Source: Streptomyces sp. NRRL S-87
Lineage (GTDB): Bacteria > Actinomycetota > Actinomycetes > Streptomycetales > Streptomycetaceae
Length of the DNA: 64,000 bases
Assembly (NCBI RefSeq): GCF_000719335.1
Contig: NZ_JOGB01000001.1
Coordinates: 184,683-248,682 of the forward strand
Reading direction: 5' to 3'
The notes under the pieces were generated by a model, which was not told the DNA's origin, did no database searches, and saw only the letters and a program-made list of their open reading frames with translations. Within the stretch, counting starts at the first letter, position 1. Each line of letters begins with the position of its first letter. A program made the translations under genes and the position numbers. Below are positions 46,995 through 55,680 of this stretch, in pieces.

Positions 46995-47976
46995 CTCCGT
47001 GTCCACGCCGACCGAGGAGCGGACGCAGGACGTCCTGCCGGCGGGCCCGCCCACCCCGGCGCGCCCGCCCCGGCGCGGGGTGCGGAGCTGGGCGTCGGTC
47101 GCGTGGTTCCTCGCCCCGGCTCTGGTCCTCTTCCTCGTCTTCGTCCTCGCCCCGATCGCCGTCGCCGTCTACACCGGCTTCTTCACATGGGGCGGGGCCG
47201 GCCCCATGGACGACTTCGTGGGCTTCCGGAACTACGCCAAGCTGTTCGACGACCGGGTCTTCCTCGGCGATCTCGGGCACGGGCTGTACCTGATCACCCT
47301 GTCGCTCACCGTGCAGTTGCCGTTCGCGCTCTTCACCGCGGTCCTGCTCAATCAGCGGCTGCGCGGCCGGGCCGTCTACCGGATGCTGTTCTTCGCGCCG
47401 TACGTCCTGTCCGAAGTCGTCACGGCCGTCCTCTTCTCCATGATCTTCCTGCCGGGTGACGGCATGGCGGACCACCTCGCGGGCGCCCTCGGCCTGGAGG
47501 GGCTGCAGGGCAGGTGGCTCGCCGATCCCACGACGGTCCTGCCGACCCTGTTCGTGGTCATGACCTGGAAGTACTTCGGGTTCCACATGATGCTCTTCCT
47601 CGCCGGGCTGCAGGGCATCCCGGGCGAGATCCTCGAGGCCGCCGCCATCGACGGCGCCGGCGCGTGGCACCGCTTCCGGCACGTGACGCTGCCGCTGCTC
47701 GGCCCGACGATCCGGATCAGCGCATTTCTTTCGGTCATCGGGGCCGTCCAACTCTTCGACCTCGTCTGGGTCATGACCGCGGGCGGGCCCAACCACTCCT
47801 CCGAGACGATGGCGATCTCGATTTTCCAGTTCGGGTTCAAGCGCTACCAGGTCGGCTATGCCAGTGCGCTCAGCGTGGTGCTGTTCTTGATCAGTCTGAT
47901 CTTCTCCCTCTTCTACCAGCGGTACGCGCTGCGCCGTGACCTGAGCGGGGCGGTCACCTCGGGAGGCGGCCGATGA
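46987..47976 (+). CDS. bxlF: Sugar ABC transporter permease, BxlF type (MalF-like)
   Basis: This 329-residue CUT1 permease has a Pro/Thr/Arg-rich cytoplasmic N-terminus (~1-38), about six helices and the EAA loop LEAAAIDGAGAWHRFRHVTLP near residue 215. GTG 46987 overlaps the bxlE stop by 8 nt and has GAGG 9 nt upstream; GTG 46999 is a close alternative. It pairs with the following permease. No ATPase gene is present in the cluster, so a shared MsiK-type ATPase is expected to energise it. Confidence 0.86.
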   Translation: MPSSVSTPTEERTQDVLPAGPPTPARPPRRGVRSWASVAWFLAPALVLFLVFVLAPIAVAVYTGFFTWGGAGPMDDFVGFRNYAKLFDDRVFLGDLGHGLYLITLSLTVQLPFALFTAVLLNQRLRGRAVYRMLFFAPYVLSEVVTAVLFSMIFLPGDGMADHLAGALGLEGLQGRWLADPTTVLPTLFVVMTWKYFGFHMMLFLAGLQGIPGEILEAAAIDGAGAWHRFRHVTLPLLGPTIRISAFLSVIGAVQLFDLVWVMTAGGPNHSSETMAISIFQFGFKRYQVGYASALSVVLFLISLIFSLFYQRYALRRDLSGAVTSGGGR

Positions 47977-48803
47977 AGGCCCGTAAGGCGGTGCGAGCCC
48001 TGTCGCTGCACGCCGTGGTCTGGCTGATCGGCGCGTTCGTCGCCGTGCCGTTGGTCTACGCGGTGATCTCCGGGTTCAAGAGCACCGGCGAGCTGACGAC
48101 CAACCCGTTCGGCCTGCCCGAGCACTGGAAGGCCGGCAACTACACCGGCATCCTCGGCGACGGGATGTTCTGGCGGCAGCTCGCCAACAGCGCGGGCACC
48201 GCGATCGCCACGGCGTGCTGCACGGTGGCGGCGTCCGCGATGGCGGCCTTCGTACTGGCCCGCTACGCCTTCCGGGGCAGGGAGCTGTTCTACACGCTGT
48301 TCACGATCGGTCTCATGTTCCCGTTCGCGGTGGCCGTCCTGCCGCTGTTCCTGCTCCTGCGCACCTTCGGCCTGCTCGACAACCCGCTCGGAGTGGTCCT
48401 CCCGCAGGCGGCCTTCGGGCTCCCCATGACGATCGTCATTCTGCGGGGCTTCTTCCGGACCATCCCGGCGGAGGTCGAGGAGGCGGCCGTCATGGACGGC
48501 TGCGGCAGGTTCCGCTTCTTCTGGAAGATCCTGCTGCCGATGGCGCGTCCGGCGCTGGGTACGGTATCGGTGCTGTCGATCGTCGCGAGCTGGAACAACT
48601 TCTTCCTGCCGCTGCTGGTGTTCAACGACCCCCGATGGCAGACGGTCCCGGTCGGAGTCCAGCAGTTCCAGGGCCAGTACTCGACGGACTACGCGCTCGT
48701 GCTCGCCTACATCGTGCTCGCCATGGTCCCCGCCCTCGCGTTCTACGCCGTCGCCGAGCGGCAGCTGATCGGCGGCCTCGCTGCGGGCGCCACCAAGGGC
48801 TGA
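47973..48803 (+). CDS. bxlG: Sugar ABC transporter permease, BxlG type (MalG-like)
   Basis: This 276-residue CUT1 permease has about six helices and the EAA loop EEAAVMDGCGRFRFFWKILLP near residues 170-190. It begins in an ATGA overlap with bxlF, so synthesis of the two is coupled. It ends the importer operon; a GH62 gene under a different (AraR-type) operator follows 130 nt later, so the operon boundary is clear from regulation rather than from an obvious hairpin. Confidence 0.86.
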   Translation: MKARKAVRALSLHAVVWLIGAFVAVPLVYAVISGFKSTGELTTNPFGLPEHWKAGNYTGILGDGMFWRQLANSAGTAIATACCTVAASAMAAFVLARYAFRGRELFYTLFTIGLMFPFAVAVLPLFLLLRTFGLLDNPLGVVLPQAAFGLPMTIVILRGFFRTIPAEVEEAAVMDGCGRFRFFWKILLPMARPALGTVSVLSIVASWNNFFLPLLVFNDPRWQTVPVGVQQFQGQYSTDYALVLAYIVLAMVPALAFYAVAERQLIGGLAAGATKG

Positions 48804-48871
48804 TCCGTCCCGCGCGGCCTCCCTCCCCGAAGGGGCGTGACGAAACGCCCAGCACGCCGGCATGCGCCATT

Positions 48872-48887
48872 TTGTTAGCGCTAACAA
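48872..48887 (+). promoter_or_regulatory. AraR-type operator before the GH62 gene, perfect palindrome
   Basis: TTGTTAGCGCTAACAA, fully symmetric, built from two copies of the TTGTTAGC half-site. It is the only member of the set without a GCTCACAA half. I see no matching -35 at the 17-18 nt spacing used by the other AraR promoters. Confidence 0.75.
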
Positions 48888-48933
48888 CGCCACTGTCCGA
48901 GTCCGCACCCGATCCCCCGAAGGAGCTCTTGTG

Positions 48934-50409
48934 ATGTGGTTTCACCATCCGTCCCCGGTCCACCGGAGACGACGCCTGCTCGCCGTCCTCGCGCCCTTGC
49001 TGATCCTGGCCACCTTCCTCACCGTGCAGCCCGCCAGGGCCGCGACGACCATCGACCCCAACGCCTCGTACGTGCTGGTCAACCGCAACAGCGGAAAGGC
49101 CCTGGACGTCTACAACCTGGCGACCGCCGACGGCGCCCGCATCACCCAGTGGACCCGGAACGACCAGAACCAGCAGCAGTGGCAGTTCGTCGACTCCGGT
49201 GGCGGCTACTACCGGATCAGGTCCCGCCACTCCGGCAAGGTGCTGGACGTCCAGAACGCGTCCACCGCGAACGGCGCCCCGATCGTCCAGTGGGCCGACG
49301 TGAACGGCACCAACCAGCAGTGGCGGCTGGCCGACGGCTCGGACGGCTACGTGAGGCTCGTCGCGCGCCACAGCAACAAGGCCCTGGAAGTGCAGGGCGG
49401 CTCCACCGCGGACAACGCGAACATCGTCCAGTACGACGACTGGGGCGGCAGCAACCAGCAGTGGCGGCTCGTCCAGGTCGGCGGCGCCGACCCCGGCCCG
49501 TGCAGCCTTCCGTCGACCTACCGCTGGACGTCGACGGGCCCGCTCGCGCAGCCCAAGCCGGGGTGGGCCTCGCTCAAGGACTTCACCGTCGCCCCGTACA
49601 ACGGCCGGCAACTCGTCTACGCGACGACGCACGACACGGGGACGCATTGGGGTTCGATGAGCTTCGGCCCGTTCACCAACTGGTCGGACATGGCCTCGAC
49701 CAGCCAGAACACGATGTCGAGCGCCGCCGTCGCGCCCACGCTCCTCTACTTCGCGCCGAAGAACATCTGGGTGCTCGCCTACCAGTGGGGTGGATCCGCC
49801 TTCTCCTACCGGACGTCGAGCGACCCCACCAACCCCAACGGCTGGTCGTCACCGCAAACGCTCTTCTCCGGAAGCATCGCCGGCTCCGGAACAGGACCCA
49901 TCGACCAGACGCTCATCGGTGACAGCGCGAACATGTACCTGTTCTTCGCCGGCGACAACGGCAAGATCTACCGGGCCAGCATGCCGATCGGGAACTTCCC
50001 GGGCAGTTTCGGCACGACCTCGACCGTGGTCATGAGCGACACGACGAACAACCTGTTCGAAGCCGTCCAGGTCTACAAGCTCCAGGGCCAGAACCGCTAC
50101 CTCATGCTCGTCGAGGCGATCGGCTCGCAGGGCCGCTACTTCCGCTCCTTCACGGCCACCGCTCTGGACGGCTCATGGACGCCCCAGGCCGCGACCGAGG
50201 GCAACCCCTTCGCCGGCAAGGCCAACAGCGGCGCCACGTGGACCAACGACATCAGCCACGGCGAACTCGTCCGTGCCGGCGCCGATCAGACCATGACGGT
50301 CGACCCCTGCCGTCTGCAGTTGCTCTACCAGGGACGCAGCCCCAGCTCCGACGGCATCGACTACGGCCTCCTGCCCTACCGGCCGGGTCTGCTGACGCTG
50401 CAGCGCTGA
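48934..50409 (+). CDS. Secreted CBM13-GH62 alpha-L-arabinofuranosidase
   Basis: This 491-residue secreted enzyme removes arabinose side chains from arabinoxylan. An Arg-rich signal peptide (~1-37) is followed by a ricin-type CBM13 (~42-175, with NQQQWQF and two NQQWRL repeats) and a GH62 domain (~180-490). The GH62 domain starts [21 protein letters not shown]. Likely catalytic acids are the Asp in [13 protein letters not shown], the Asp in [10 protein letters not shown] and the Glu in [16 protein letters not shown] at 48920-48925 serves GTG 48931 or ATG 48934; I chose ATG. Its operator puts it with arabinose uptake and catabolism rather than with the neighbouring xylo-oligosaccharide genes. 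Confidence 0.91.
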   Translation: MWFHHPSPVHRRRRLLAVLAPLLILATFLTVQPARAATTIDPNASYVLVNRNSGKALDVYNLATADGARITQWTRNDQNQQQWQFVDSGGGYYRIRSRHSGKVLDVQNASTANGAPIVQWADVNGTNQQWRLADGSDGYVRLVARHSNKALEVQGGSTADNANIVQYDDWGGSNQQWRLVQVGGADPGPCSLPSTYRWTSTGPLAQPKPGWASLKDFTVAPYNGRQLVYATTHDTGTHWGSMSFGPFTNWSDMASTSQNTMSSAAVAPTLLYFAPKNIWVLAYQWGGSAFSYRTSSDPTNPNGWSSPQTLFSGSIAGSGTGPIDQTLIGDSANMYLFFAGDNGKIYRASMPIGNFPGSFGTTSTVVMSDTTNNLFEAVQVYKLQGQNRYLMLVEAIGSQGRYFRSFTATALDGSWTPQAATEGNPFAGKANSGATWTNDISHGELVRAGADQTMTVDPCRLQLLYQGRSPSSDGIDYGLLPYRPGLLTLQR

Positions 50410-50461
50410 CGAGGAGTTCCAGGCGCAAGGCAACCCTTCGCGGCGTCTGTGACCACGAGGA

Positions 50462-50494
50462 GTCGGATCCGGCCGTCCGGCAGCCGGATCCGAC
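50462..50494. terminator. Bidirectional terminator between GH62 and desaturase genes
   Basis: Perfect 12-bp stem GTCGGATCCGGC / GCCGGATCCGAC with a 9-nt loop, between convergent genes. Confidence 0.88.
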
Positions 50495-50535
50495 CTTCCT
50501 CCGAGGGCAGGCAAGGCCCCGGAACCGGTACCGAG

Positions 50536-51654
50536 TCAGGCCGCGACGAGCTCCTGCTCGCGGTCCGGCGTCCTCGCCCCGGACTTCTTGTTCGGCAGCG
50601 AGAGCCGGAACACCTTGCGCCACGCGGAGAACACCTGCTTGGGCAGCGGCCCGGTGACGTACTCCAGCTCGTACTTCTCGAACAGCGCGCGCACCTTCAC
50701 CGCGACCTCGGCGTACCGGTTGCTCGGCAGGTCCGGGAACAGGTGGTGCTCGATCTGGTGCGACAGGTTGCCGGTCATGAAGTGCATGGCCCTGCCGCCG
50801 CTGATGTTCGCCGAGCCCATCATCTGGCGCAGGTACCACTGGCCGCGCGTCTCGCCGTCGATCGACCGGCGCTCGAAGACCTGCACGCCCTCGGGGAAGT
50901 GCCCGCACATGATCACCGAGTGGGACCAGATGTTGCGGACCAGGTTCGCGGTGAACGTGGCGGCGAGGGTGGTGAGGAACGACGGGCCCGACAGCAGCGG
51001 GTGGATCACGTAGTCCTTGAGGACCTGCTTGCGGATCTTGCGGCCGACGGCCTTGGCCCGCGCGCGGAACTCCGGGTCGTTGCGGCGGCGCTTGTGCAGG
51101 TTCTTGCCGAGCTCGAGGTCGTACGCGGCGATGCCGTACTCGAAGAAGCAGGCGTTGAGGAAGTTCCACAGCGGCTGGCCGAGGTGGAACGGGTGCCACT
51201 TCTGGTCCTCGTCGACGCGCATGATGCCGTAGCCGAGGTCGTTGTCCTTGCCGATCACGTTGGTGTACGCGTGGTGCAGCTCGTTGTGCGAGTGCTTCCA
51301 CTGGTCGGACGGCGAGACGTGATCCCACTCCCAGGTGGTGGAGTGGATCTTCGGGTCCCGCATCCAGTCCCACTGGCCGTGCAGGATGTTGTGCCCGATC
51401 TCCATGTTGTCCATGATCTTCGCCACGGACAGCCCGGCCGTGCCGACCAGCCACGCGGGCGGGAAGAAGGAGAACAGCAGCACGCCCCGGCTGACCAGCT
51501 CGAGCGTGCGCTGCGCCGAGATGACCTTGCGGATGTAGGCGGCGTCCTTCTCGCCGCGGCCGGCGATCACCTCGTCGCGGATGGCGTCCAGCTCGCGGCC
51601 GAGCTCCTCGATCTGCTCCGCGGTCAGGTGGGCGGTGGGGTCGATGGCGGTCAA
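50536..51654 (-). CDS. Membrane fatty-acid (acyl-CoA) desaturase
   Basis: This 372-residue integral membrane di-iron desaturase introduces a double bond into fatty acyl chains. The three His boxes are in GHNILHGQWDW (~85), KHSHNELHHAYTN (~112-124) and LSHQIEHHLFP (~308). Hydrophobic helices lie at ~50-75 and ~215-240. The start is TTG 51654 with AGGAG 5 nt upstream; no better start exists. It follows the reductase gene by 7 nt, so the two form an operon. The pair resembles the mycobacterial DesA3 desaturase and its dedicated oxidoreductase, which supplies electrons through a ferredoxin-type centre. Confidence 0.91.
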   Translation of the reverse strand: MTAIDPTAHLTAEQIEELGRELDAIRDEVIAGRGEKDAAYIRKVISAQRTLELVSRGVLLFSFFPPAWLVGTAGLSVAKIMDNMEIGHNILHGQWDWMRDPKIHSTTWEWDHVSPSDQWKHSHNELHHAYTNVIGKDNDLGYGIMRVDEDQKWHPFHLGQPLWNFLNACFFEYGIAAYDLELGKNLHKRRRNDPEFRARAKAVGRKIRKQVLKDYVIHPLLSGPSFLTTLAATFTANLVRNIWSHSVIMCGHFPEGVQVFERRSIDGETRGQWYLRQMMGSANISGGRAMHFMTGNLSHQIEHHLFPDLPSNRYAEVAVKVRALFEKYELEYVTGPLPKQVFSAWRKVFRLSLPNKKSGARTPDREQELVAA

Positions 51655-51661
51655 GGTGCTC

Positions 51662-52717
51662 CTACCGTTCGATGTCGCAGGGGCCCGCCGCGGCGGACAC
51701 GCAGGTCTGGATGAGGACGCCCGGCTCGGCCTCGGTGATCTCGCCGGTGCGCAGGTCGCGGACGGCGCCCGCCTTGAGCGGCGTGACGCAGCCGAAGCAG
51801 ATACCCATGCGGCACCCGGACGGCATGAGCACGCCGGCCTCCTCGCCGACGTCCAGCAACGGCGTGGCGCCGTCCGCGTCGACGGTCCTGCCGGTGGCGC
51901 TGAACGTGACCGCGCCGCCGTCACCGGCGACGACGATGCCGGGGCGGAAGCGTTCGGTGTGCAGGCGCTCGGGGACGCCGTGCTCGCTCCAGAGCTCTTC
52001 GGCGGCGTCGAGCAGGCCCGCGGGCCCGCAGGCCCAGGTCTCGCGCTCGGCCCAGTCGGGCACCAGTTCGTCGAGACGGGCGATGTCGAGCATGCCGTCC
52101 GTGTCGGTGTGCACCTCGGTGAGCCGCAGCTTCCTGTCCGCGACCAGGTCGTGCAGTTCGCTGCGGAAGATCACGTCCTGCGGCTGTGGCGCGCAGTGGA
52201 CCATGACGACGTCGTCGAACTCGCTGTCACGCAGCATGCCCATGACGGGCGTGATGCCGCTGCCGGCCGTCAGGTAGAGCACCTTGGCGGGCTTGGCCTC
52301 CGGCAGCACGAAGTCGCCGGTCGCCTGGTCGAGCTGGACCAGCGTGCCCGGTTTCGCCCTGCGGACCAGGTGGTTGCTGACCTTGCCGCCCGGGATCGCC
52401 TTCACGGTGATCGTGACGCGGCCGTCCCGGCGGTTCGTCGGCGAGGTGATGGAGTAGGCACGCCACAGGCGCCTCCCGTCGACGTCGACCCCGATCCGCA
52501 CGTACTGACCGGCCGTGTGACCGCGCCAGCCCCGTCCCGGCCTGATCACGACGGTCGCGGCATCACCCGTCTCGGGGTGCACGGCCTCGATGCGCCCACG
52601 CAGGTCGGCGCCCGCACGCAGCGGGCTGATCAGGTCGAGGTAGTCCGACGGCAGCAGCGGCGTCGTGACCATCTCCAGCAGTTTCCACGCCCCACTGCGG
52701 AGGGTTGCACTCGTCAT
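51662..52717 (-). CDS. Ferredoxin-NADP reductase-type oxidoreductase with 2Fe-2S domain
   Basis: This 351-residue electron-transfer protein has an FAD-binding barrel (~45-150, with RAYSITSPTN), an NAD(P)-binding domain (~155-255, with LTAGSGITPVMGML and WACGPAGLLDAAEE) and a C-terminal plant-type 2Fe-2S domain. The cluster cysteines are in SGCRMGICFGCVTPL and QTCVS. It passes electrons from NAD(P)H to the adjacent desaturase. The ATG at 52717 has GGAG 3 nt upstream. Promoter and operator lie in the 86-nt spacer shared with the divergent PucR-like regulator. Confidence 0.92.
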   Translation of the reverse strand: MTSATLRSGAWKLLEMVTTPLLPSDYLDLISPLRAGADLRGRIEAVHPETGDAATVVIRPGRGWRGHTAGQYVRIGVDVDGRRLWRAYSITSPTNRRDGRVTITVKAIPGGKVSNHLVRRAKPGTLVQLDQATGDFVLPEAKPAKVLYLTAGSGITPVMGMLRDSEFDDVVMVHCAPQPQDVIFRSELHDLVADRKLRLTEVHTDTDGMLDIARLDELVPDWAERETWACGPAGLLDAAEELWSEHGVPERLHTERFRPGIVVAGDGGAVTFSATGRTVDADGATPLLDVGEEAGVLMPSGCRMGICFGCVTPLKAGAVRDLRTGEITEAEPGVLIQTCVSAAAGPCDIER

Positions 52718-52803
52718 GACTCCAGCTTGATCCGCCTCGAGGCGTAAAGTCCTGACCGCAGGACGTGAATCTGCTCGGCTGAATTGTTCACAGGGAATAA
52801 GAG

Positions 52804-53943
52804 ATGAGCCATCCAATCCGGAGAGTAACCGATCTGTCCCTGGACGCGACGACGGTCGCCGCACTGCGGGCCGCGCTGAAGACCACTGCCGACGAGGTCG
52901 TCCAGGCGATCATCGACGAGGTCCCTCCCTACGCCAACGCCCTTTCGGGCCGCATGGGCGTCACCATCCGCCGTGCCGTCCGTACCGCCCTCGGGAACTA
53001 CCTGGACCTCGCGAGCGGGAACGCCACGGGCGGCGACGCCGGTGACGCCGCCTACGAGCTGGGTCGCGGCGAGGTGCGCGACGGCCGTTCGATGGACGCC
53101 CTGCTCAGCGCCTACCGCGTCGGCGCCCGCGTGGCCTGGCGATGCCTGGCAGCGGGGGCCGTACCCGCGGGTCTGCCCGCCGCCGAGGTCGCCAAGTTCG
53201 CCGAGCTGACCTTCGCCTACATCGACGAGCTCTCCGCCGCGAGCGCCGCGGGCCACGCCGACGAACTGGCCGCCCGGGGCCGCGAGCACGAGCGCCACCT
53301 GGAACACCTGGCCCGCGACCTCCTCGCGGGCGCGAGCCCGGACGTGCTGCTGGCCTCGGCACAACGGGCCGGCTGGCAGCCTCCGGTTACGCTGACCGCG
53401 GTCCTGCTGCCGGCCGCCCAGGCCCGGCCCGCCTACCGCGCGCTCGACCCGAGCACCCTCGTCCTCGACGACCTGCCGGACGCCTTCGGTGTGCTGCTGG
53501 TCCCCGATGCCGACCGGTCACATCTGTTGCGACAGCTGACCGACCGCGCCGCCGTGGTCGGCCCGGCCCGGCCGTGGACCCGCGCGTCCGCCTCGTACGC
53601 ACGAGCCGTACGCGCGCGCTCCCTCTCCTCCGACATCCGCGACACCGAGGACCACCTGCCCGAGCTGGTGCTGAGCGCCGACGTGGACGCGTTCGCGGAC
53701 CTGCGCGCCCGAGCCCTCGCACCGTTGCGGACCCTGCCTGTCGCGACCGCACGGCGGCTGGAGGAGACGTTGCGGGCGTGGCTGCTGCACCAGGGCAGGC
53801 GGGACGAGGTGGCGGCGGCGCTGTTCGTCCATCCCCAGACCGTCCGGTACCGGATGTCGCAGCTGCGGGAGCTGTTTCCGGATCTCGCATCGCCGCACCG
53901 GGTCCTGGAGCTGACGCTGGCGGTCGGTCTTCGGGTCGGCTGA
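52804..53943 (+). CDS. PucR/CdaR-type transcriptional regulator
   Basis: This 379-residue regulator has an N-terminal all-helical RsbRD-like sensor region (~20-165) and a C-terminal PucR helix-turn-helix (~325-375). The sequence RDEVAAALFVHPQTVRYRM is the DNA-binding core. The middle part (~185-300) is weakly conserved, as usual. It is divergent from the reductase-desaturase operon with only 86 nt between the start codons, so it probably regulates that operon. This would link membrane-lipid unsaturation to an unknown signal. Family assignment is firm; target and signal are inferred. Confidence 0.84.
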   Translation: MSHPIRRVTDLSLDATTVAALRAALKTTADEVVQAIIDEVPPYANALSGRMGVTIRRAVRTALGNYLDLASGNATGGDAGDAAYELGRGEVRDGRSMDALLSAYRVGARVAWRCLAAGAVPAGLPAAEVAKFAELTFAYIDELSAASAAGHADELAARGREHERHLEHLARDLLAGASPDVLLASAQRAGWQPPVTLTAVLLPAAQARPAYRALDPSTLVLDDLPDAFGVLLVPDADRSHLLRQLTDRAAVVGPARPWTRASASYARAVRARSLSSDIRDTEDHLPELVLSADVDAFADLRARALAPLRTLPVATARRLEETLRAWLLHQGRRDEVAAALFVHPQTVRYRMSQLRELFPDLASPHRVLELTLAVGLRVG

Positions 53944-54152
53944 CGCGTAGACCATGGCGCATGGAGCATGTCCGGCACCGCCTTCGCGGCCCGCCCGGTG
54001 CCCCGGCGGCGCCGGGACCGGCGTCCTTGTGGTGGTGGCGAGGATGACATGGCCCCCAACTATGGCGGTCCATCACATACGCCTCTGACCTGGGCGTTCC
54101 TATGGTGTGGCGACACAACGACGTCCCCCGCCCACCCCCGGAAGTGGTGACC

Positions 54153-55514
54153 ATGGCCGCCGCAACACCCGCATCCACACCTCCCGGAAACCTCGCGCGC
54201 ATCGTCGGCGCCAGCCTCGTCGGCACCACCATCGAGTGGTACGACTTCTTCCTCTACGGCTCCGCCGCCGCGCTCGTCTTCAACACGCTCTTCTTCCCCG
54301 CCGCCGACCCGCTGACCGGCACCCTGATCGCCTTCATCACGTACGCCGTCGGGTTCCTCGCCCGCCCCCTCGGCGGCGTCGTCTTCGGCCACTACGGAGA
54401 CCGGCTCGGCCGCAAGAAGCTGCTCGTCGTCAGCCTCCTGATGATGGGTGGCGCCACCTTCGCCATGGGCCTGCTGCCCACCCACGCCACCGTCGGCGCC
54501 GCCGCCCCCGTCCTGCTCACCCTCCTGCGCCTGGTGCAGGGCTTCGCCCTCGGCGGCGAGTGGGGCGGCGCCGTCCTGATCGTGGCCGAGCACGGCGGTG
54601 AGCGGCACCGCGGCTTCTGGGCCTCCTGGCCCCAGGCCGGCGCCCCCGGCGGCAACCTGCTCGCCACCGGCGTCCTCGCCCTGCTCGCCGCCGTACAGTC
54701 CGAGGAGGCCTTCCTCGCCTGGGGCTGGCGCATCCCGTTCCTGCTGTCCGGCGTCCTCGTCGGCGTCGGCCTGTGGATCCGCCTGTCCGTCTCCGAGTCC
54801 CCGCTGTTCCTGGAGGCCCAGGCGCGCGCCGAGGCCGCCGCCGCACAGGGCGCGAAGGACACCCCGCCGGTGGTCGACGTGCTGCGCCGCTCCTGGCGCG
54901 AGGTGCTCACCGCCATCGGCACCCGCTTCGGCGAGAACATCTCGTACTACGTGCTGACCTCCTTCCTCCTCGTCTACGTCACCGTCCACCTCGGCCTGCC
55001 CAAGAGCACCGCCCTCGACGCCGTGCTCATCGGCTCGGCCGTGCACTTCGCCGCCATCCCCGCGTGGGGCGCGCTCTCCGACCGGATCGGCCGCCGCCCG
55101 GTGACCCTGATCGGCTCGGTGGGCATGGCCGGGTGGGCGTTCGCGTTCTTCGCCCTGCTCGACACGAAGTCCTTCCCGGTCATCGCCCTGGCCGTGACGG
55201 CGGGCCTGCTGCTGCACGGCGCCATGTACGGCCCCCAGGCGGCCTTCATCTCCGAGATGTTCGACACCCGCGTGCGCTACTCGGGCGCCTCGCTCGGCTC
55301 GCAGCTCGCCTCGATCGTGGCCGGCGCCCTGGCCCCGATCCTGGCCGTGGAACTCCTCAAGGACTACGACTCCTCGACGCCGGTCTCGCTGTACCTGGGC
55401 TCCGCGGCCCTCGTCACCACGCTCACGGTCGCCGCGGCCCGCGAGACCCGCGGCCGCGCCCTCGACACGCCCGCCGCCACCGCCACCCCCGTCTCCGCCG
55501 CCGAGCGCGTCTGA
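54153..55514 (+). CDS. MFS transporter, metabolite:H+ symporter (MHS) family
   Basis: This 453-residue inner-membrane protein has twelve predicted helices. The MHS signature GTTIEWYDFFLYGSAAALVF opens helix 1, and loop 2-3 shows the MFS motif GHYGDRLGRKKLL. GGEWGGAVLIVAEH near 140 is also typical. Known members carry dicarboxylates, shikimate, proline/betaine or alpha-ketoglutarate. ATG 54153 lies after GGAAG; upstream in-frame codons are hydrophilic and unlike the family. The GAF-PucR regulator follows in the same direction after 166 nt and may control it. The substrate cannot be told. Confidence 0.9.
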   Translation: MAAATPASTPPGNLARIVGASLVGTTIEWYDFFLYGSAAALVFNTLFFPAADPLTGTLIAFITYAVGFLARPLGGVVFGHYGDRLGRKKLLVVSLLMMGGATFAMGLLPTHATVGAAAPVLLTLLRLVQGFALGGEWGGAVLIVAEHGGERHRGFWASWPQAGAPGGNLLATGVLALLAAVQSEEAFLAWGWRIPFLLSGVLVGVGLWIRLSVSESPLFLEAQARAEAAAAQGAKDTPPVVDVLRRSWREVLTAIGTRFGENISYYVLTSFLLVYVTVHLGLPKSTALDAVLIGSAVHFAAIPAWGALSDRIGRRPVTLIGSVGMAGWAFAFFALLDTKSFPVIALAVTAGLLLHGAMYGPQAAFISEMFDTRVRYSGASLGSQLASIVAGALAPILAVELLKDYDSSTPVSLYLGSAALVTTLTVAAARETRGRALDTPAATATPVSAAERV

Positions 55515-55563
55515 GCGACGGGGCCGAGCGGGTCCGGGCGACGGCGCCCCGGCGCCCGGGCGA

Positions 55564-55607
55564 CGGTGCCGCACCGCCCGGGCCCCGGTGCCGCACCGCC
55601 CGGACCC
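55564..55607. repeat. 22-bp tandem duplication
   Basis: Two head-to-tail 22-bp copies (55564-55585 and 55586-55607) differ at a single base (GGGCCC against GGACCC at the end). They lie between the transporter and the GAF-PucR gene, upstream of its probable promoter. Confidence 0.8.
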
Positions 55608-55667
55608 CGGCGCGCGCACTCCGCGCCGGGGTCCGGACCCGCCCGCAAAGACCACACCCCGCACGCC

Positions 55668-55673
55668 TACGAT
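55668..55673 (+). promoter_or_regulatory. Probable -10 of a leaderless transcript for the GAF-PucR gene
   Basis: TACGAT ends 7 nt before ATG 55681, so transcription would begin at or next to the start codon. No ribosome site precedes the ATG (upstream bases are ATCCGCACC). The -35 is not obvious. Confidence 0.5.
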
Positions 55674-55680
55674 CCGCACC

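Noticed and set aside
48862..48933. ATG 48862 as the start of GH62
   Set aside because: The extension would read through the AraR operator and add hydrophilic residues before the signal peptide; AAGGAG serves the start at 48931/48934.
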